From assembly GCF_000152265.2 (NCBI RefSeq), contig NC_021592.1, positions 62,001 to 126,000 of the forward strand: a stretch of 64,000 nt of DNA, given 5' to 3'. The position numbers and the translations under genes are program-made. Positions 55,051 through 64,000 of the stretch are shown here, in pieces. The notes under the pieces were generated by a model. It searched no databases. It was given only the letters and a program-made list of their open reading frames with translations, and was not told the origin of the DNA. Source of the DNA: Ferroplasma acidarmanus Fer1 (GTDB taxonomy: Archaea > Thermoplasmatota > Thermoplasmata > Thermoplasmatales > Thermoplasmataceae). Each line of letters opens with the position of its first letter. The stretch's first letter is position 1.

Positions 55051-55827
55051 TTATTCGTCAGGTGTGCTTATAGGTGCTTTTATGCTTAAACCCCCATCCA
55101 CCATTATTGATGCTCCGGTTATAAATGACGACTGGTTTGATGCCAGAAATAATACTGTATTTGCAACTTCTTCAGGCTTTCCTATTCTTCCTAAAGGATG
55201 CTGCAAACCCCATTCCCTTATTTTTTCTTTAATTTTTTCTTCATTGTTGCCGACTTCCAGAATAGCTGCTTTCCTGACCAGAGGTGTATCTATTGTGGCT
55301 GGCAATACAGCATTGCATCTTATTTCAGGAGCATAATCCAGAGCTATGCTCTTTGTTAAACCTATTATCGCATGCTTTGATGTTACATATGCAGCTGCGT
55401 TTTTTGTTATAATATTTGCCTGGACTGATGAGATATTTATTATATTGCCACCATGGTTTTTTATCATTTCCTGAATGCAGTACTTTGATACATTATAAAC
55501 TCCTTTAACATTTATGTCCATAATTCGATCCCACATGCCTTCATCTGTTTTATCAAGACTTGCATACTCTTCTATCCCTGCGTTATTAACAAGAATATCT
55601 ATAGTATTAAATTTAGAAAGAATATTTTCAATGGTACTTTTTACATCGTTGCTACTGGAAACATCGCAATTATAGTAGGTAATTCGATCATCAGTATCTT
55701 CTGGAGTGTGCCTTGATATTGAGATAACCCGTGCACCTTCAACTGCAAATCCCAATGATATGGCCTTGCCAATACCTTTAGTTCCACCTGTAACAAGGAC
55801 ATTTTTACCTTTTAAATCATTATACAT
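55051..55827 (-). CDS. SDR-family oxidoreductase, probable fructuronate/mannonate reductase
   Basis: 258 aa. The NAD(P) motif TGGTKGIGKAI, the NNAGIEEY motif, the catalytic Ser in NISSVQA and the Y-x3-K pair in AYVTSKHA are all present, so it is a classical SDR enzyme. The gene lies 64 bp upstream of uxuA on the same strand, so the likely reaction is reduction of fructuronate to mannonate; this specific substrate is inferred from context. The ATG at 55827 is chosen over a TTG at 55836; CTTAAATATTTT lies upstream as TATA box. Confidence 0.88.
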   Translation of the reverse strand: MYNDLKGKNVLVTGGTKGIGKAISLGFAVEGARVISISRHTPEDTDDRITYYNCDVSSSNDVKSTIENILSKFNTIDILVNNAGIEEYASLDKTDEGMWDRIMDINVKGVYNVSKYCIQEMIKNHGGNIINISSVQANIITKNAAAYVTSKHAIIGLTKSIALDYAPEIRCNAVLPATIDTPLVRKAAILEVGNNEEKIKEKIREWGLQHPLGRIGKPEEVANTVLFLASNQSSFITGASIMVDGGLSIKAPISTPDE

Positions 55828-56092
55828 AGATAACAAATCTGATGAAAATATTTAAGGATGTGTTGAATTACATTTATAAAAAATCTAGGGTGAATTGTGG
55901 GGTTATTAAAATCCAGTGGTGTGTGAATTTCATTCCTGGCGCAGGAGACAGCGTATATAGCCTTTAGTATCAATAATCATATGGATAAATTTGTAAAGCA
56001 ATCTATAGTATTCTTAATATGTCAATAATGGTGCATTTTAATATTTGGTATAGAACATAATTAAATTATTATATAAAAAATAAATAATAAAT

Positions 56093-56698
56093 TTACTTCT
56101 TTTTACTGCCCAGGCCAGGGCCAAGTGGTATTCTTCCCGCATGATTACTGTTAGTAACTACGGCGAATGCAGTATATATAGCAAATGCTGCAGCCAGTAT
56201 TCCAAGATATCCTCCAATGTGAGTTATTATTACAACGCCTGACATTGCGCCGGCACCCAGGAAGAAGAACGTAAGCCAGAGGAACAGGAAAGTAAACATA
56301 AGTCCCATATTTAATCTGATTGCTGTTACAAACATATACAGGGTAAATACTCCCCACAGAATCAATGAAATACCAAGTGCCTCGTTAGTAACTGTGATAA
56401 CACCAAAATGGGCCGCAACCTCTAGAAATACGTACCATAGCCAGAATGCCCCATAAGTTGAGAAGGCAACAAAACCGAATTGTGACCCCCTTCTCATTTC
56501 CCATTGGCCTGCTATAAGCTGGGCGATGCCCCCGTAAGCAAAAGCAAAGGAAATTGCCATTCCAGTTCCACCCTTTGACCCAATAATTCCGGCATTGACA
56601 AAACTGAGCATAAATGTTGTCAGCGCAAAGCCAGTTAATCCAAGTGGTGCAGGGTCTACCTTAAAAACCGTTCCAAATACATTTTCAGTTTCATCCAT
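56093..56698 (-). CDS. satP: Acetate/succinate permease, GPR1/FUN34/SatP family
   Basis: 201 aa with six helices. DPAPLGLTGFALTTFMLSFVNAG is the family signature (N/D-P-A-P-L-G-L), and GGIAQLIAGQWEMRRG follows as in SatP. It transports acetate, probably with protons. It is divergent from the acetyl-CoA synthetase gene at 57300, which would activate the incoming acetate. Unlike most genes here it has a leader: GGGAGTG lies 5 nt before the ATG and a TTTATATAAAT box at about 56761-56771. Confidence 0.93.
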   Translation of the reverse strand: MDETENVFGTVFKVDPAPLGLTGFALTTFMLSFVNAGIIGSKGGTGMAISFAFAYGGIAQLIAGQWEMRRGSQFGFVAFSTYGAFWLWYVFLEVAAHFGVITVTNEALGISLILWGVFTLYMFVTAIRLNMGLMFTFLFLWLTFFFLGAGAMSGVVIITHIGGYLGILAAAFAIYTAFAVVTNSNHAGRIPLGPGLGSKKK

Positions 56699-57299
56699 AT
56701 TTACACTCCCTTATTTGCAACAATTCAACTTGATTGTTACAGTTAACGAAATTAATCATTATTTATATAAAAATTTATTGTATGGTACATTACTATATTG
56801 TTATTATTTTTTATAGCCTGTGCCAGTTCTCATTATACCACCTTCTCTGTGTTTCATAATACTATAAGAGCATCTGCAGCTAGCCAGGAGCATATTATAT
56901 AATCAACGAACTTAAATTGAGAACTGGAAATCCAAATCTTATATCCCGATTCTCAAAGGCACCATATAATATCAATCGATTTATACGAGATACACTAATA
57001 TTCAGCATAAAATTCATTCTCTGCTAGTAGTACTTTAAAATTTAATATTATATGTGAATAGTGCCTAACAATATTCAGCTTACATTTTCTTTTGAAAAAT
57101 TTACTGGAGACGAATTACACCGGGAATCTAATAACTAATTATCAGCATGTAGGTTCGATGGAGGAAAATTATATAAGTAAGTATTAGGAAAAAATACGTG
57201 TAAACGAGAAAAATTTACAAAAATTATCTATCTATTGACGTATTTATTTATATAGCCTATTTCACAAAATTTAAATATGTGTCAATCCTATATTTATCT
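56699..57299. promoter_or_regulatory. Divergent satP-acs regulatory region
   Basis: 601 bp, long for this genome. It contains the satP TATA box (56761-56771, minus strand) with a short leader, and the acs TATA box AATTTAAATATG (57268-57279), centred 26 nt before the acs ATG. The central 400 bp hold no ORF with coding character and may contain regulator sites; I could not define one. Confidence 0.5.
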
Positions 57300-59219
57300 A
57301 TGAAAGATACTTTGCCAATGGATGAAAAATACAAAGTGCACATGAGCAAATACTTTGAAGAATACGAAAGGTCTTTAAAAGATGTTAACGGATTCTGGAA
57401 TGAAAATGGACGGATAATAGACTGGTTTAAGCCGTTTGATAAAGTACTTGATGACTCTAAAAAACCATTTTACCGCTGGTTTATCAACGGAAAAACTAAT
57501 CTGTCATATAATTGCCTTGACAGGCACATACAGAACGAAAAGCGGAACAAAGTAGCGTTTATATGGGTTCCGGAGAAAGGAGAGGAAAAGGTTGTAACAT
57601 ATTTTGGATTATACAGGAGGGTCAATGCATTTGCCAGAGGATTATTAAACCTCGGTGTAAAAAAAGGAGATAAAATTACAATATACATGCCAATGATCCT
57701 TGAAGCACCAATAGCAATGCTGGCGTGTGCGAGAATAGGTGCGGTATTTAATGTTGTATTCTCCGGTTTCGGTGAACAGGCCCTGGCTGAGAGAATAAAT
57801 AATTCAAATTCTAAAACAATTATAACTGCTGACGGGGGATATAGAAAAGGCAATATTATACAGCTAAAAAATATTGTTGATAAGGCTATAGACCTTAGCA
57901 ATGGCGTGGACAATGTAATTGTAGTGAAAAACACACATACAGAAATAGACATGGAGCCGGACCGTGATTATTACTATGATGACATTATAGAAGATGGATA
58001 TGTAGAGCCCGAGCAAATGGATTCAAATGACCCATTATTTATTCTGTATACCTCAGGAACTACAGGAAAGCCCAAAGGTATTTTACATGCCAACGGAGGA
58101 TATCCTGTCTGGATTGCCAATACCTTAAAATGGGCATTTAATCCGAAAGACGAGGATAGATGGTGGTGTGCTGCTGATATTGGATGGATCACCGGGCATA
58201 GCTATATAGTGTTTGCACCTTTATTGCTTGGCTTAACGTCTGTAATGTATGAAGGGGCTATAGATTATCCAAAGCCAGACAGGATGTGGGAGATTATTGA
58301 AAGATATGGCGTTAACCTTTTATATACTTCACCGACGGCTATAAGGCTGTTAATGAAATATGGGGAAAAATATCCACTATCACATGATTTATCTTCCTTA
58401 AAGACCCTGGGCACAGTTGGCGAACCTATAAATCCTGCAGCATGGCACTGGTACTATGAAGTAATTGGAAAGAGCAGATGTCCCATAATTGATACCTACT
58501 GGCAGACTGAAACGGGCGGTTTCACAATATCACCTTCAGCCAGGCTAGGATTGCCCGATCTAAAACCAGGTTCGGCCACGTTCCCTATGCCCGGTATAGA
58601 TGCAGAAATCCTGGATGAAAATGGAAAGAATGTGAAGCCAGGGGAAAAGGGGTATATAGTAATTAAAAAGCCATGGCCCGGATTGATGCTCACAGTGAAT
58701 AATGATGATAAAAGGTACATCGACACATATTTCTCAAAATTCAAAGGCAAATATTTCATGGGTGACTATGCCATTCAGGATGATGATGGGTATTACTGGC
58801 TTCTGGGAAGATCGGATGAGGTTTTGAAGGTATCCGGGCACAGGATTGGTACCATTGAAGTAGAAGACGGTTTAGTATCCATGAAGGAAATAGCTGAAGC
58901 AGCTGTATTTGGCAAACCGGATACGGTAAAAGGAGATACCATCGTTGCATTTGCAACATTAAAAGATGGATATGAAAAATCCCCTGAATTAATAGAGAAT
59001 ATTAAAAAAAGGATAAGGAATAATCTCGGCCCAATTATGGTTCCGGAGGAAATTCACATAGTGAGTACAGTGCCGAAAACCAGAAGTGGAAAAATAATGA
59101 GGAGGGTAATTAAGGCAGTTTACCTGGATCAATTGCCAGGAGATATCAGCACACTGGAAAATGAAGCATCTGTTGAAGAAATAAAAAGGGCAGTGGACAT
59201 TATAAAGAAAGGAGAGTGA
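57300..59219 (+). CDS. acsA: Acetyl-CoA synthetase (AMP-forming)
   Basis: 639 aa, the normal length. Motifs: LYTSGTTGKPKGILHANGGY (P-loop-like A3), WWCAADIGWITGHSYIVFAPLL, DTYWQTETGGF (A5), GDYAIQDDDGYYWLLGRSDEVLKVSGHRIGT (A7/A8) and PKTRSGKIMRRV with the acetylatable Lys in RSGK near the C-terminus. The WITGHS and YWQTETG sequences are specific to acetyl/propionyl-CoA synthetases. It turns acetate, ATP and CoA into acetyl-CoA. The ATG at 57300 fits its TATA box; a GTG at 57279 is rejected. Confidence 0.95.
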   Translation: MKDTLPMDEKYKVHMSKYFEEYERSLKDVNGFWNENGRIIDWFKPFDKVLDDSKKPFYRWFINGKTNLSYNCLDRHIQNEKRNKVAFIWVPEKGEEKVVTYFGLYRRVNAFARGLLNLGVKKGDKITIYMPMILEAPIAMLACARIGAVFNVVFSGFGEQALAERINNSNSKTIITADGGYRKGNIIQLKNIVDKAIDLSNGVDNVIVVKNTHTEIDMEPDRDYYYDDIIEDGYVEPEQMDSNDPLFILYTSGTTGKPKGILHANGGYPVWIANTLKWAFNPKDEDRWWCAADIGWITGHSYIVFAPLLLGLTSVMYEGAIDYPKPDRMWEIIERYGVNLLYTSPTAIRLLMKYGEKYPLSHDLSSLKTLGTVGEPINPAAWHWYYEVIGKSRCPIIDTYWQTETGGFTISPSARLGLPDLKPGSATFPMPGIDAEILDENGKNVKPGEKGYIVIKKPWPGLMLTVNNDDKRYIDTYFSKFKGKYFMGDYAIQDDDGYYWLLGRSDEVLKVSGHRIGTIEVEDGLVSMKEIAEAAVFGKPDTVKGDTIVAFATLKDGYEKSPELIENIKKRIRNNLGPIMVPEEIHIVSTVPKTRSGKIMRRVIKAVYLDQLPGDISTLENEASVEEIKRAVDIIKKGE

Positions 59220-59523
59220 TTTGGGAAAAAATAAATCATTCCCCTTAAACCATGAACCATTGGATTTATTCCATTGTGTTTAGTGCCTTTTAAGGTTGCT
59301 GGCGATTCCGGGTATTCTATGGTTTACTTAGAACATTTTTGTATCTGAATATAATTGCCATACTGGACTCTGCCATCAGGATATTTTTTTATCTTTTTGA
59401 CCGGTTCATGATTTGTATGTAGGCAAATTCAAGAAGGATTAACATTAAATTATGTATTAATTTTCTGTGTCCCACAATTATCCGGTATCCCAAGTATTAA
59501 ATAGGGATTATAAATTTTATTTA
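59220..59523. other. Intergenic region, promoter only
   Basis: 304 bp. TATTAAATAG at 59495-59504 is placed as the TATA box of the aldo-keto reductase gene. Nothing else recognised. Confidence 0.45.
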
Positions 59524-60552
59524 ATGAAATATGTTAATGTTGGAAAATCCGGATTAAAAGTTTCTACAGTGGCCATAGGTACATGGCATCTGCCAGGGTC
59601 TGGGCAATTTGTTAATAAGGTTGAATCTGTAAATGAGGAAGAATTTAAGAAAATTTTCAAGAAAGCATATGATTTTGGAATAAATTTCTATGATACAGCA
59701 GATATTTACCATGGAAGGGTGGAAAATAATGAGGATTGCATAGAATGCACAGGCAACTCAGAAAGGGTTCTTGGTAATATTATAAAAGATTATGATAGGG
59801 AATCACTGGTTATATCTACAAAGGTAGCTGGACCTATGAATTATTATGTTAATTCATCCGGCCTATCCAGAAAACATATAATGCACGGTATTAAGAGTTC
59901 ACTGGAAAGGCTAAAAACAGATTATGTGGATTTATACCAGTTCCACTGGTCAGATAATGATACTCCATTAATCGAGACATTAAAGGCAATGAGCCATATA
60001 GTTGACCTTGACCTCTCCAGGTATATAGGCATGAGCAATGTTAATGCCTGTGATATCCCGGAGTTTATGAATTTGTCAGAAAAATATAATTTAAATAATT
60101 TTATAACAATGCAGGAGGCTTATAATATACTCGACAGGAAAATTGAGAATGATAAAATTTTATATGCACAGAGATACAACTTAGGCTTGCTTGCATATAT
60201 ACCACTTGACCAGGGAATACTTGCAGGGAAGTACTTAAACAATTACGGAAAAGGTTCCAGAATAACATACTATTCTGGGTTACAAAATGAAATAGATAGA
60301 ACATTGAATACGGTAAAAAAATTAAAGGAATTTGCGGATGAAAATGATATTACCCTATCCCAGCTTGCTATAGCATGGCTATTAAAAAGAGGTGCAGAAT
60401 TGAATATTAAGATTATACCGCTCCTGGGAATAACAAATATAAAATATCTGGACGACAATATAAATGCACTGAATGTGAACTTAAAGGATGAGGATATGAA
60501 ATATATAAACGAAATATCAAGTAGTTATGCTAATAGCAAGATAAACCATTAG
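59524..60552 (+). CDS. Aldo-keto reductase
   Basis: 342 aa TIM-barrel enzyme. The catalytic tetrad is visible: Asp and Tyr in FYDTADIYHG, Lys in VISTKVAG, and His in YQFHWSD. The C-terminal LSQLAIAWLLKRGAE...IIPLLGITN is the NADP-binding end. Such enzymes reduce aldehydes and sugars. A GTG at 59467 stays in frame, but the ATG at 59524 begins the family sequence (KYVNVGKSGLKVSTVAIG) and has a TATA box 24 nt before. Confidence 0.9.
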   Translation: MKYVNVGKSGLKVSTVAIGTWHLPGSGQFVNKVESVNEEEFKKIFKKAYDFGINFYDTADIYHGRVENNEDCIECTGNSERVLGNIIKDYDRESLVISTKVAGPMNYYVNSSGLSRKHIMHGIKSSLERLKTDYVDLYQFHWSDNDTPLIETLKAMSHIVDLDLSRYIGMSNVNACDIPEFMNLSEKYNLNNFITMQEAYNILDRKIENDKILYAQRYNLGLLAYIPLDQGILAGKYLNNYGKGSRITYYSGLQNEIDRTLNTVKKLKEFADENDITLSQLAIAWLLKRGAELNIKIIPLLGITNIKYLDDNINALNVNLKDEDMKYINEISSSYANSKINH

Positions 60553-60847
60553 TTTATAAAAAATAATACATTTTTAAGATGGTATATGCTCATCAATGTG
60601 GATTCAACTACAAAGTTAAATCAATATTCCGGGAACATTGCCATTATGGAGTTATGGTTAAAATCATAATGCAAAGTTGAAGTAGAAAAAAATAAAATGC
60701 ATAAAAATAAGACCATAAATAAATATGGCAGGATGAATACTGGAAGGTGAGTTTCCCTTTAAATGCAATTCAAAAACATATCTATAAATCAACTCTATAA
60801 AAATGTGGAAAGGATACATATTAATATTTTTATTAAATTATCTATAA

Positions 60848-62716
60848 ATGGTGGTTACTAGCAACGTTACAAGTTCCCCTGAAGAAACAGATAATAATTA
60901 TATAAAAATTCAAAACCATGGCGTAATATTCAATAACAGGACCGCTGCTTTGATAGGGGCTGATGGTACCATTGACTGGGCATGTTTTCCAAATTTTAAT
61001 TCCATACCTATTTTTGATTCTATATTAGATTATAAAAAGGGCGGCTATTTAATGGTAAAGCCACTGTGCAACACAACAATTAACCAGTATTACGAGGAAT
61101 TTACAAATATATTGATTACAGAATTCATAAAAGACAATAATATAATCTTGAAATTAACTGACTTTTTACCTGCATCAAAGTTTTCAACTACGAATTTTCC
61201 GGAAATACATAGATTTGTTGAAGCGTTAGATGACGTCACAATAAAATTATATTTTAAACCGTCGTTTAACTATGGGCAGGAAATACCTTCTATTGAAAAA
61301 GATAAAAATGGGTACTTATTTCATAGAACAGAGAGAAATATAGGGATATCAACAAATTTTAAGTTAAATAAAAATAAAACTATGGTTTATAATGATAATA
61401 TAAAATTAAATAAAGGTTCATTTCAGTGGATTGTAATATCAACAGACATTAACCATCTAAGCAACGTTGATGAGTATAAATCATATAAATTGCTGGAGTA
61501 CACAAGAAATTACTGGAAAAATTGGTCGAATACTATTTATTATCAGGGATTATATCACAAGTATATTGTTAGATCGGCACTGGCACTGAAGGGCTTATTT
61601 TATGAACCCACCGGTATGATGGTAGCAGCACCGACATCAAGTTTACCCGAATCCATAGGTGGTGAAAGAAACTGGGATTACCGGTTTACCTGGATAAGGG
61701 ACACTGCTTATGTAATAGAAGCATTATCACTGATCAGATTGAATGACGAAGCAACAAAATTTCTCTATGACTTACTGTATAGAATAAATAGGGACCAGAA
61801 ACTAAGAACGATATATTCTATTGACGACTCGGATACTACCGATGAAAAAATAATAGATTATTCCGGGTATATGAATTCGGCTCCGGTGCGTATTGGCAAT
61901 AAAGCTGGAGACCAGTTACAACTGGATCAATTCGGTTCAATTATAAATGCAATTTACCAGTTTAATCTGGCAGGAGGTATGGTTACCATACAATTGTGGG
62001 ATTTTGTCCTTTCCATATTAAATTCATTAAAATCAATTTGGAAGTATCCGGATTCATCAATATGGGAATTTAGAACGGAACCAAAGCAGTATGTATATTC
62101 AAAAATTATATCCTGGACTGCGTTTCATGAAGCAATTATAATGGGTAAAGCATTAGGTTATTCTGCACCGTATAATGAATGGAAACAGATAGAAGATGAA
62201 ATAAAAAATGATATATTAAAAAATGGATTTAATAGCGAAATTAATTCATTCACACAGTATTATGGCTCAACTAATGTAGATGCTTCACTTCTCAGAATTC
62301 CATTAACAGATTTTCTACCGGTTAATGATTATAGAATAACAGGAACTTTAAAAAAAATAGAAAGTGATCTGATGCATAACAATTACCTGTTTAAAAGGTA
62401 TAATGAGGATGATGGATTAAAGGGGGACGATAACGCATTTTTATTGCTGTCATTCTGGTATATAGAAGACCTGATAAAAATGAAAAAAATAAAGGATGCG
62501 AAAAACGCCCTGGAAACCATATTAAATTTATCAAATCATTTAATGTTATTTTCTGAAGAAATTGATTTGCAGACCCACGATTTCCTTGGAAATTTCCCCC
62601 AGGCAATTACACATTTAGGCGTAATAAGAGCCATTGTAAAACTGAATGAACAATTTTCAAATACCCAGAAATCCCCAATGGTCAATCATAAAAAATCAAA
62701 TTTAAAAATAGAATAA
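60848..62716 (+). CDS. GH15-family glucoamylase or trehalase
   Basis: 622 aa. The N-terminal beta-sandwich begins with NRTAALIGADGTIDWACFPNFNS, standard for archaeal GH15. The (alpha/alpha)6 barrel contains PESIGGERNWDYRFTWIRDTAYVIEAL and SSIWEFRTEPKQYVYSKIISW, the latter holding the general-acid Glu (IWE), and LFSEEID...LGNFPQAITHLGVI, the region of the general-base Glu. No signal peptide is present, so it is probably cytosolic. Related Thermoplasmatales enzymes include glucoamylases and a trehalase; the two cannot be told apart here. Confidence 0.92.
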   Translation: MVVTSNVTSSPEETDNNYIKIQNHGVIFNNRTAALIGADGTIDWACFPNFNSIPIFDSILDYKKGGYLMVKPLCNTTINQYYEEFTNILITEFIKDNNIILKLTDFLPASKFSTTNFPEIHRFVEALDDVTIKLYFKPSFNYGQEIPSIEKDKNGYLFHRTERNIGISTNFKLNKNKTMVYNDNIKLNKGSFQWIVISTDINHLSNVDEYKSYKLLEYTRNYWKNWSNTIYYQGLYHKYIVRSALALKGLFYEPTGMMVAAPTSSLPESIGGERNWDYRFTWIRDTAYVIEALSLIRLNDEATKFLYDLLYRINRDQKLRTIYSIDDSDTTDEKIIDYSGYMNSAPVRIGNKAGDQLQLDQFGSIINAIYQFNLAGGMVTIQLWDFVLSILNSLKSIWKYPDSSIWEFRTEPKQYVYSKIISWTAFHEAIIMGKALGYSAPYNEWKQIEDEIKNDILKNGFNSEINSFTQYYGSTNVDASLLRIPLTDFLPVNDYRITGTLKKIESDLMHNNYLFKRYNEDDGLKGDDNAFLLLSFWYIEDLIKMKKIKDAKNALETILNLSNHLMLFSEEIDLQTHDFLGNFPQAITHLGVIRAIVKLNEQFSNTQKSPMVNHKKSNLKIE

Positions 62717-63126
62717 TAGCTCAAATCGTCGAACAGTGATAGATATAATTAAATTATAATTCGATTAAAAATTATTGGGTATAATTTCATTGCTACACCA
62801 AGTAGATAATCAGGAGAACGGCAAAGTAATACTAAGAATATCGCCAATTTTCACCATTTAATATTAAGAGCGGGATATATTTAATATATTCACCTGATAT
62901 ATTGAATTAACTCCTTTTATAATTCAGTATTATTTGATATGGGAAATTAAGGCGATTCTATGGCTACATTGTATCTAAAATACTTTTGAGAACATTGCAA
63001 GTATTACATTTAAATAAAAGAACATTCGTATGTTTTCCCTATCCCACATACTGCATATTTAACCATAACGAATTCTGACACCGAGTCAACAAACAGTATA
63101 TATTGAAGAATTGAATCTCTGCGGAA
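62717..63126. other. Intergenic region, promoter only
   Basis: 410 bp. AGTATATATTG at 63095-63105 is the likely TATA box of the next gene. No ORF or RNA recognised. Confidence 0.45.
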
Positions 63127-64000
63127 ATGGCTGAAAGGAACGTTCCACTAATAACCGGCGCCTCAACTGTGAGAGGTTTTGGCTATTCTTCAATATGGAT
63201 TTACAGTTCCCTGTATATGCACGATATCCTGCATATATCCCTTCTATATGTTGGCATAATATTTACCGCAGGAGGCTTTATAGCAGCCCTGGTTAATATT
63301 TATGGAGGCGCAATATCTGACAGGGTGGGTTACAAGGGAACTATGATTTTTTCTTTTTCAATTTCCGTTGTCATATATGCAGTATTGAGTTTTGTTCCAG
63401 GAGTTTCACTTTCAGCTCTTCTATATCCTGTTGCTTTTATAATGTTCATGATTGCAAATGCGATAATGTCCCCTGCCTCCAATGCACTTATATCGCGTTC
63501 TTCAGATATACAGCTTAAGGGCTTTTCTATACTGAGGGTTGGAAATAATATAGGATGGGGTTTTGGCCCTGCAATAGGTGGATTTATTGAATCATTTGGG
63601 GGGTATCACCTGCTTTTTGTATTCGGGCTTATTATGGGTATAATTTCACTGGGAATTAGCCTGTTCCTCAAGAATGTAAAATATGATGGGAAAATCGGAA
63701 AGGTACCATTGACTACCAGCAACACATGGCTGATCCAGTTATCATTGATTGCCCTTCTGCTCTTTGTTGTCCAGTCCCAGGAAACTGTTACACTTACCAA
63801 TTATGCAACTATATTCCGATCTATTAAAATCTACCAGCTTGGCATAGTATACCTTACAAATGGTATATTCGTAATAGTGTTGCAGGGATTCATATATAAA
63901 ATTATCAGAAAAATAGGAAACTTTTCTTCCTTTGCAATAGGCTCTTTTGTTTATTCATTTGGCTTCTTTTCATATGCATTCGATACTGGAATTATCGGAA
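63127..64000 (+). CDS. MFS transporter, C-terminus cut by window edge
   Basis: The frame is open from the ATG at 63127 to the end of the window, 291 codons. The start carries TGASTVRGFGYSSIWIYSS and a first helix, motif A is GGAISDRVGYKGTM between helices 2 and 3, and GWGFGPAIGGFIESFG is the motif C region of helix 5, as in drug-export MFS proteins. A TATA-like box is 25 nt before the ATG. Substrate unknown. Confidence 0.88.
   Translation, partial: MAERNVPLITGASTVRGFGYSSIWIYSSLYMHDILHISLLYVGIIFTAGGFIAALVNIYGGAISDRVGYKGTMIFSFSISVVIYAVLSFVPGVSLSALLYPVAFIMFMIANAIMSPASNALISRSSDIQLKGFSILRVGNNIGWGFGPAIGGFIESFGGYHLLFVFGLIMGIISLGISLFLKNVKYDGKIGKVPLTTSNTWLIQLSLIALLLFVVQSQETVTLTNYATIFRSIKIYQLGIVYLTNGIFVIVLQGFIYKIIRKIGNFSSFAIGSFVYSFGFFSYAFDTGIIG

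Noticed and set aside
1-64000. CRISPR array, tRNA or rRNA genes
   Set aside because: I looked for regularly spaced repeats and for conserved tRNA and rRNA sequence blocks and saw none; a covariance-model scan would be needed to exclude a tRNA fully.

Overview
The window looks like a chromosomal segment of an extremely acidophilic, heterotrophic archaeon of the Thermoplasmatales, most like Ferroplasma or Acidiplasma. This is inferred from the strong AT bias, the use of ATA and AGA/AGG codons, archaeal TATA boxes about 25 nt before start codons (mostly leaderless genes, with GGTGAT- or GGGAG-type ribosome sites on a few), and the gene content: a GH15 glucoamylase/trehalase-type enzyme, mannonate dehydratase, acetate uptake plus acetyl-CoA synthetase, and many MFS and TDT transporters. 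No rRNA, tRNA, CRISPR array or replication origin was recognised.

Layout. 1-4.6 kb: HTH_10 regulator, DUF4143-type ATPase, GNAT acetyltransferase, and an M48-like membrane protein that has lost its zinc motif. 5.0-6.8 kb: an unrecognised four-gene cassette (tiny membrane peptide, two unknown proteins, HEPN protein with an R-N-x3-H motif). 7.1-10.5 kb: MFS permease, a VapBC module bracketed by two diverged 62-bp direct repeats, a thiolase remnant and a small four-helix membrane protein. 10.9-18.2 kb: DUF234-type ATPase, a TDT-family transporter divergent from a frameshifted TetR gene with two palindromic operators between them, a Fic/Doc protein with a 34-codon partner ORF, an MFS permease and a Bcp peroxiredoxin. 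18.2-25.6 kb: an IS1634-like element, an acyl-CoA ligase, two unknown genes and a stand-alone TnpB. 25.9-32.6 kb: transporters, a DUF996 protein and an operon of two cell-surface proteins around a twice-frameshifted acyl-CoA ligase. 32.8-40.2 kb: an intact ORF for a transposase homologue without its DDE residues, a KaiC-like gene and a GT2 gene that both carry in-frame stops, an IS4-type transposase, and a stand-alone CARF-PIN-like protein. 40.2-50.2 kb: TPR protein, ArsR/hemerythrin operon facing an MFS gene, methyltransferase, an IS256 element with an exact 8-bp target duplication, an amino-acid permease and two peptide-type ABC ATPases with no permease. 50.7-54.0 kb: two paralogous membrane proteins and a TDT transporter cut by a 999-bp IS with a 9-bp target duplication. 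54-64 kb: hexuronate genes (UxuA, SDR), SatP acetate permease divergent from AcsA, an aldo-keto reductase, the GH15 enzyme and an MFS gene running off the edge.

How it fits together. The metabolic genes suggest scavenging of sugars, uronic acids, acetate, acyl compounds and peptides. About six loci are broken by IS insertion, nonsense codons or single-base indels, so the region is either in active decay or carries some sequence errors. The best candidates for undescribed biology are the HEPN cassette (5038-6765), the CARF-PIN-like effector without a CRISPR locus (38822-40222), the catalytically dead transposase homologue (32768-34093), and two genes whose natural start codon appears to be ATA (27830 and 32627).
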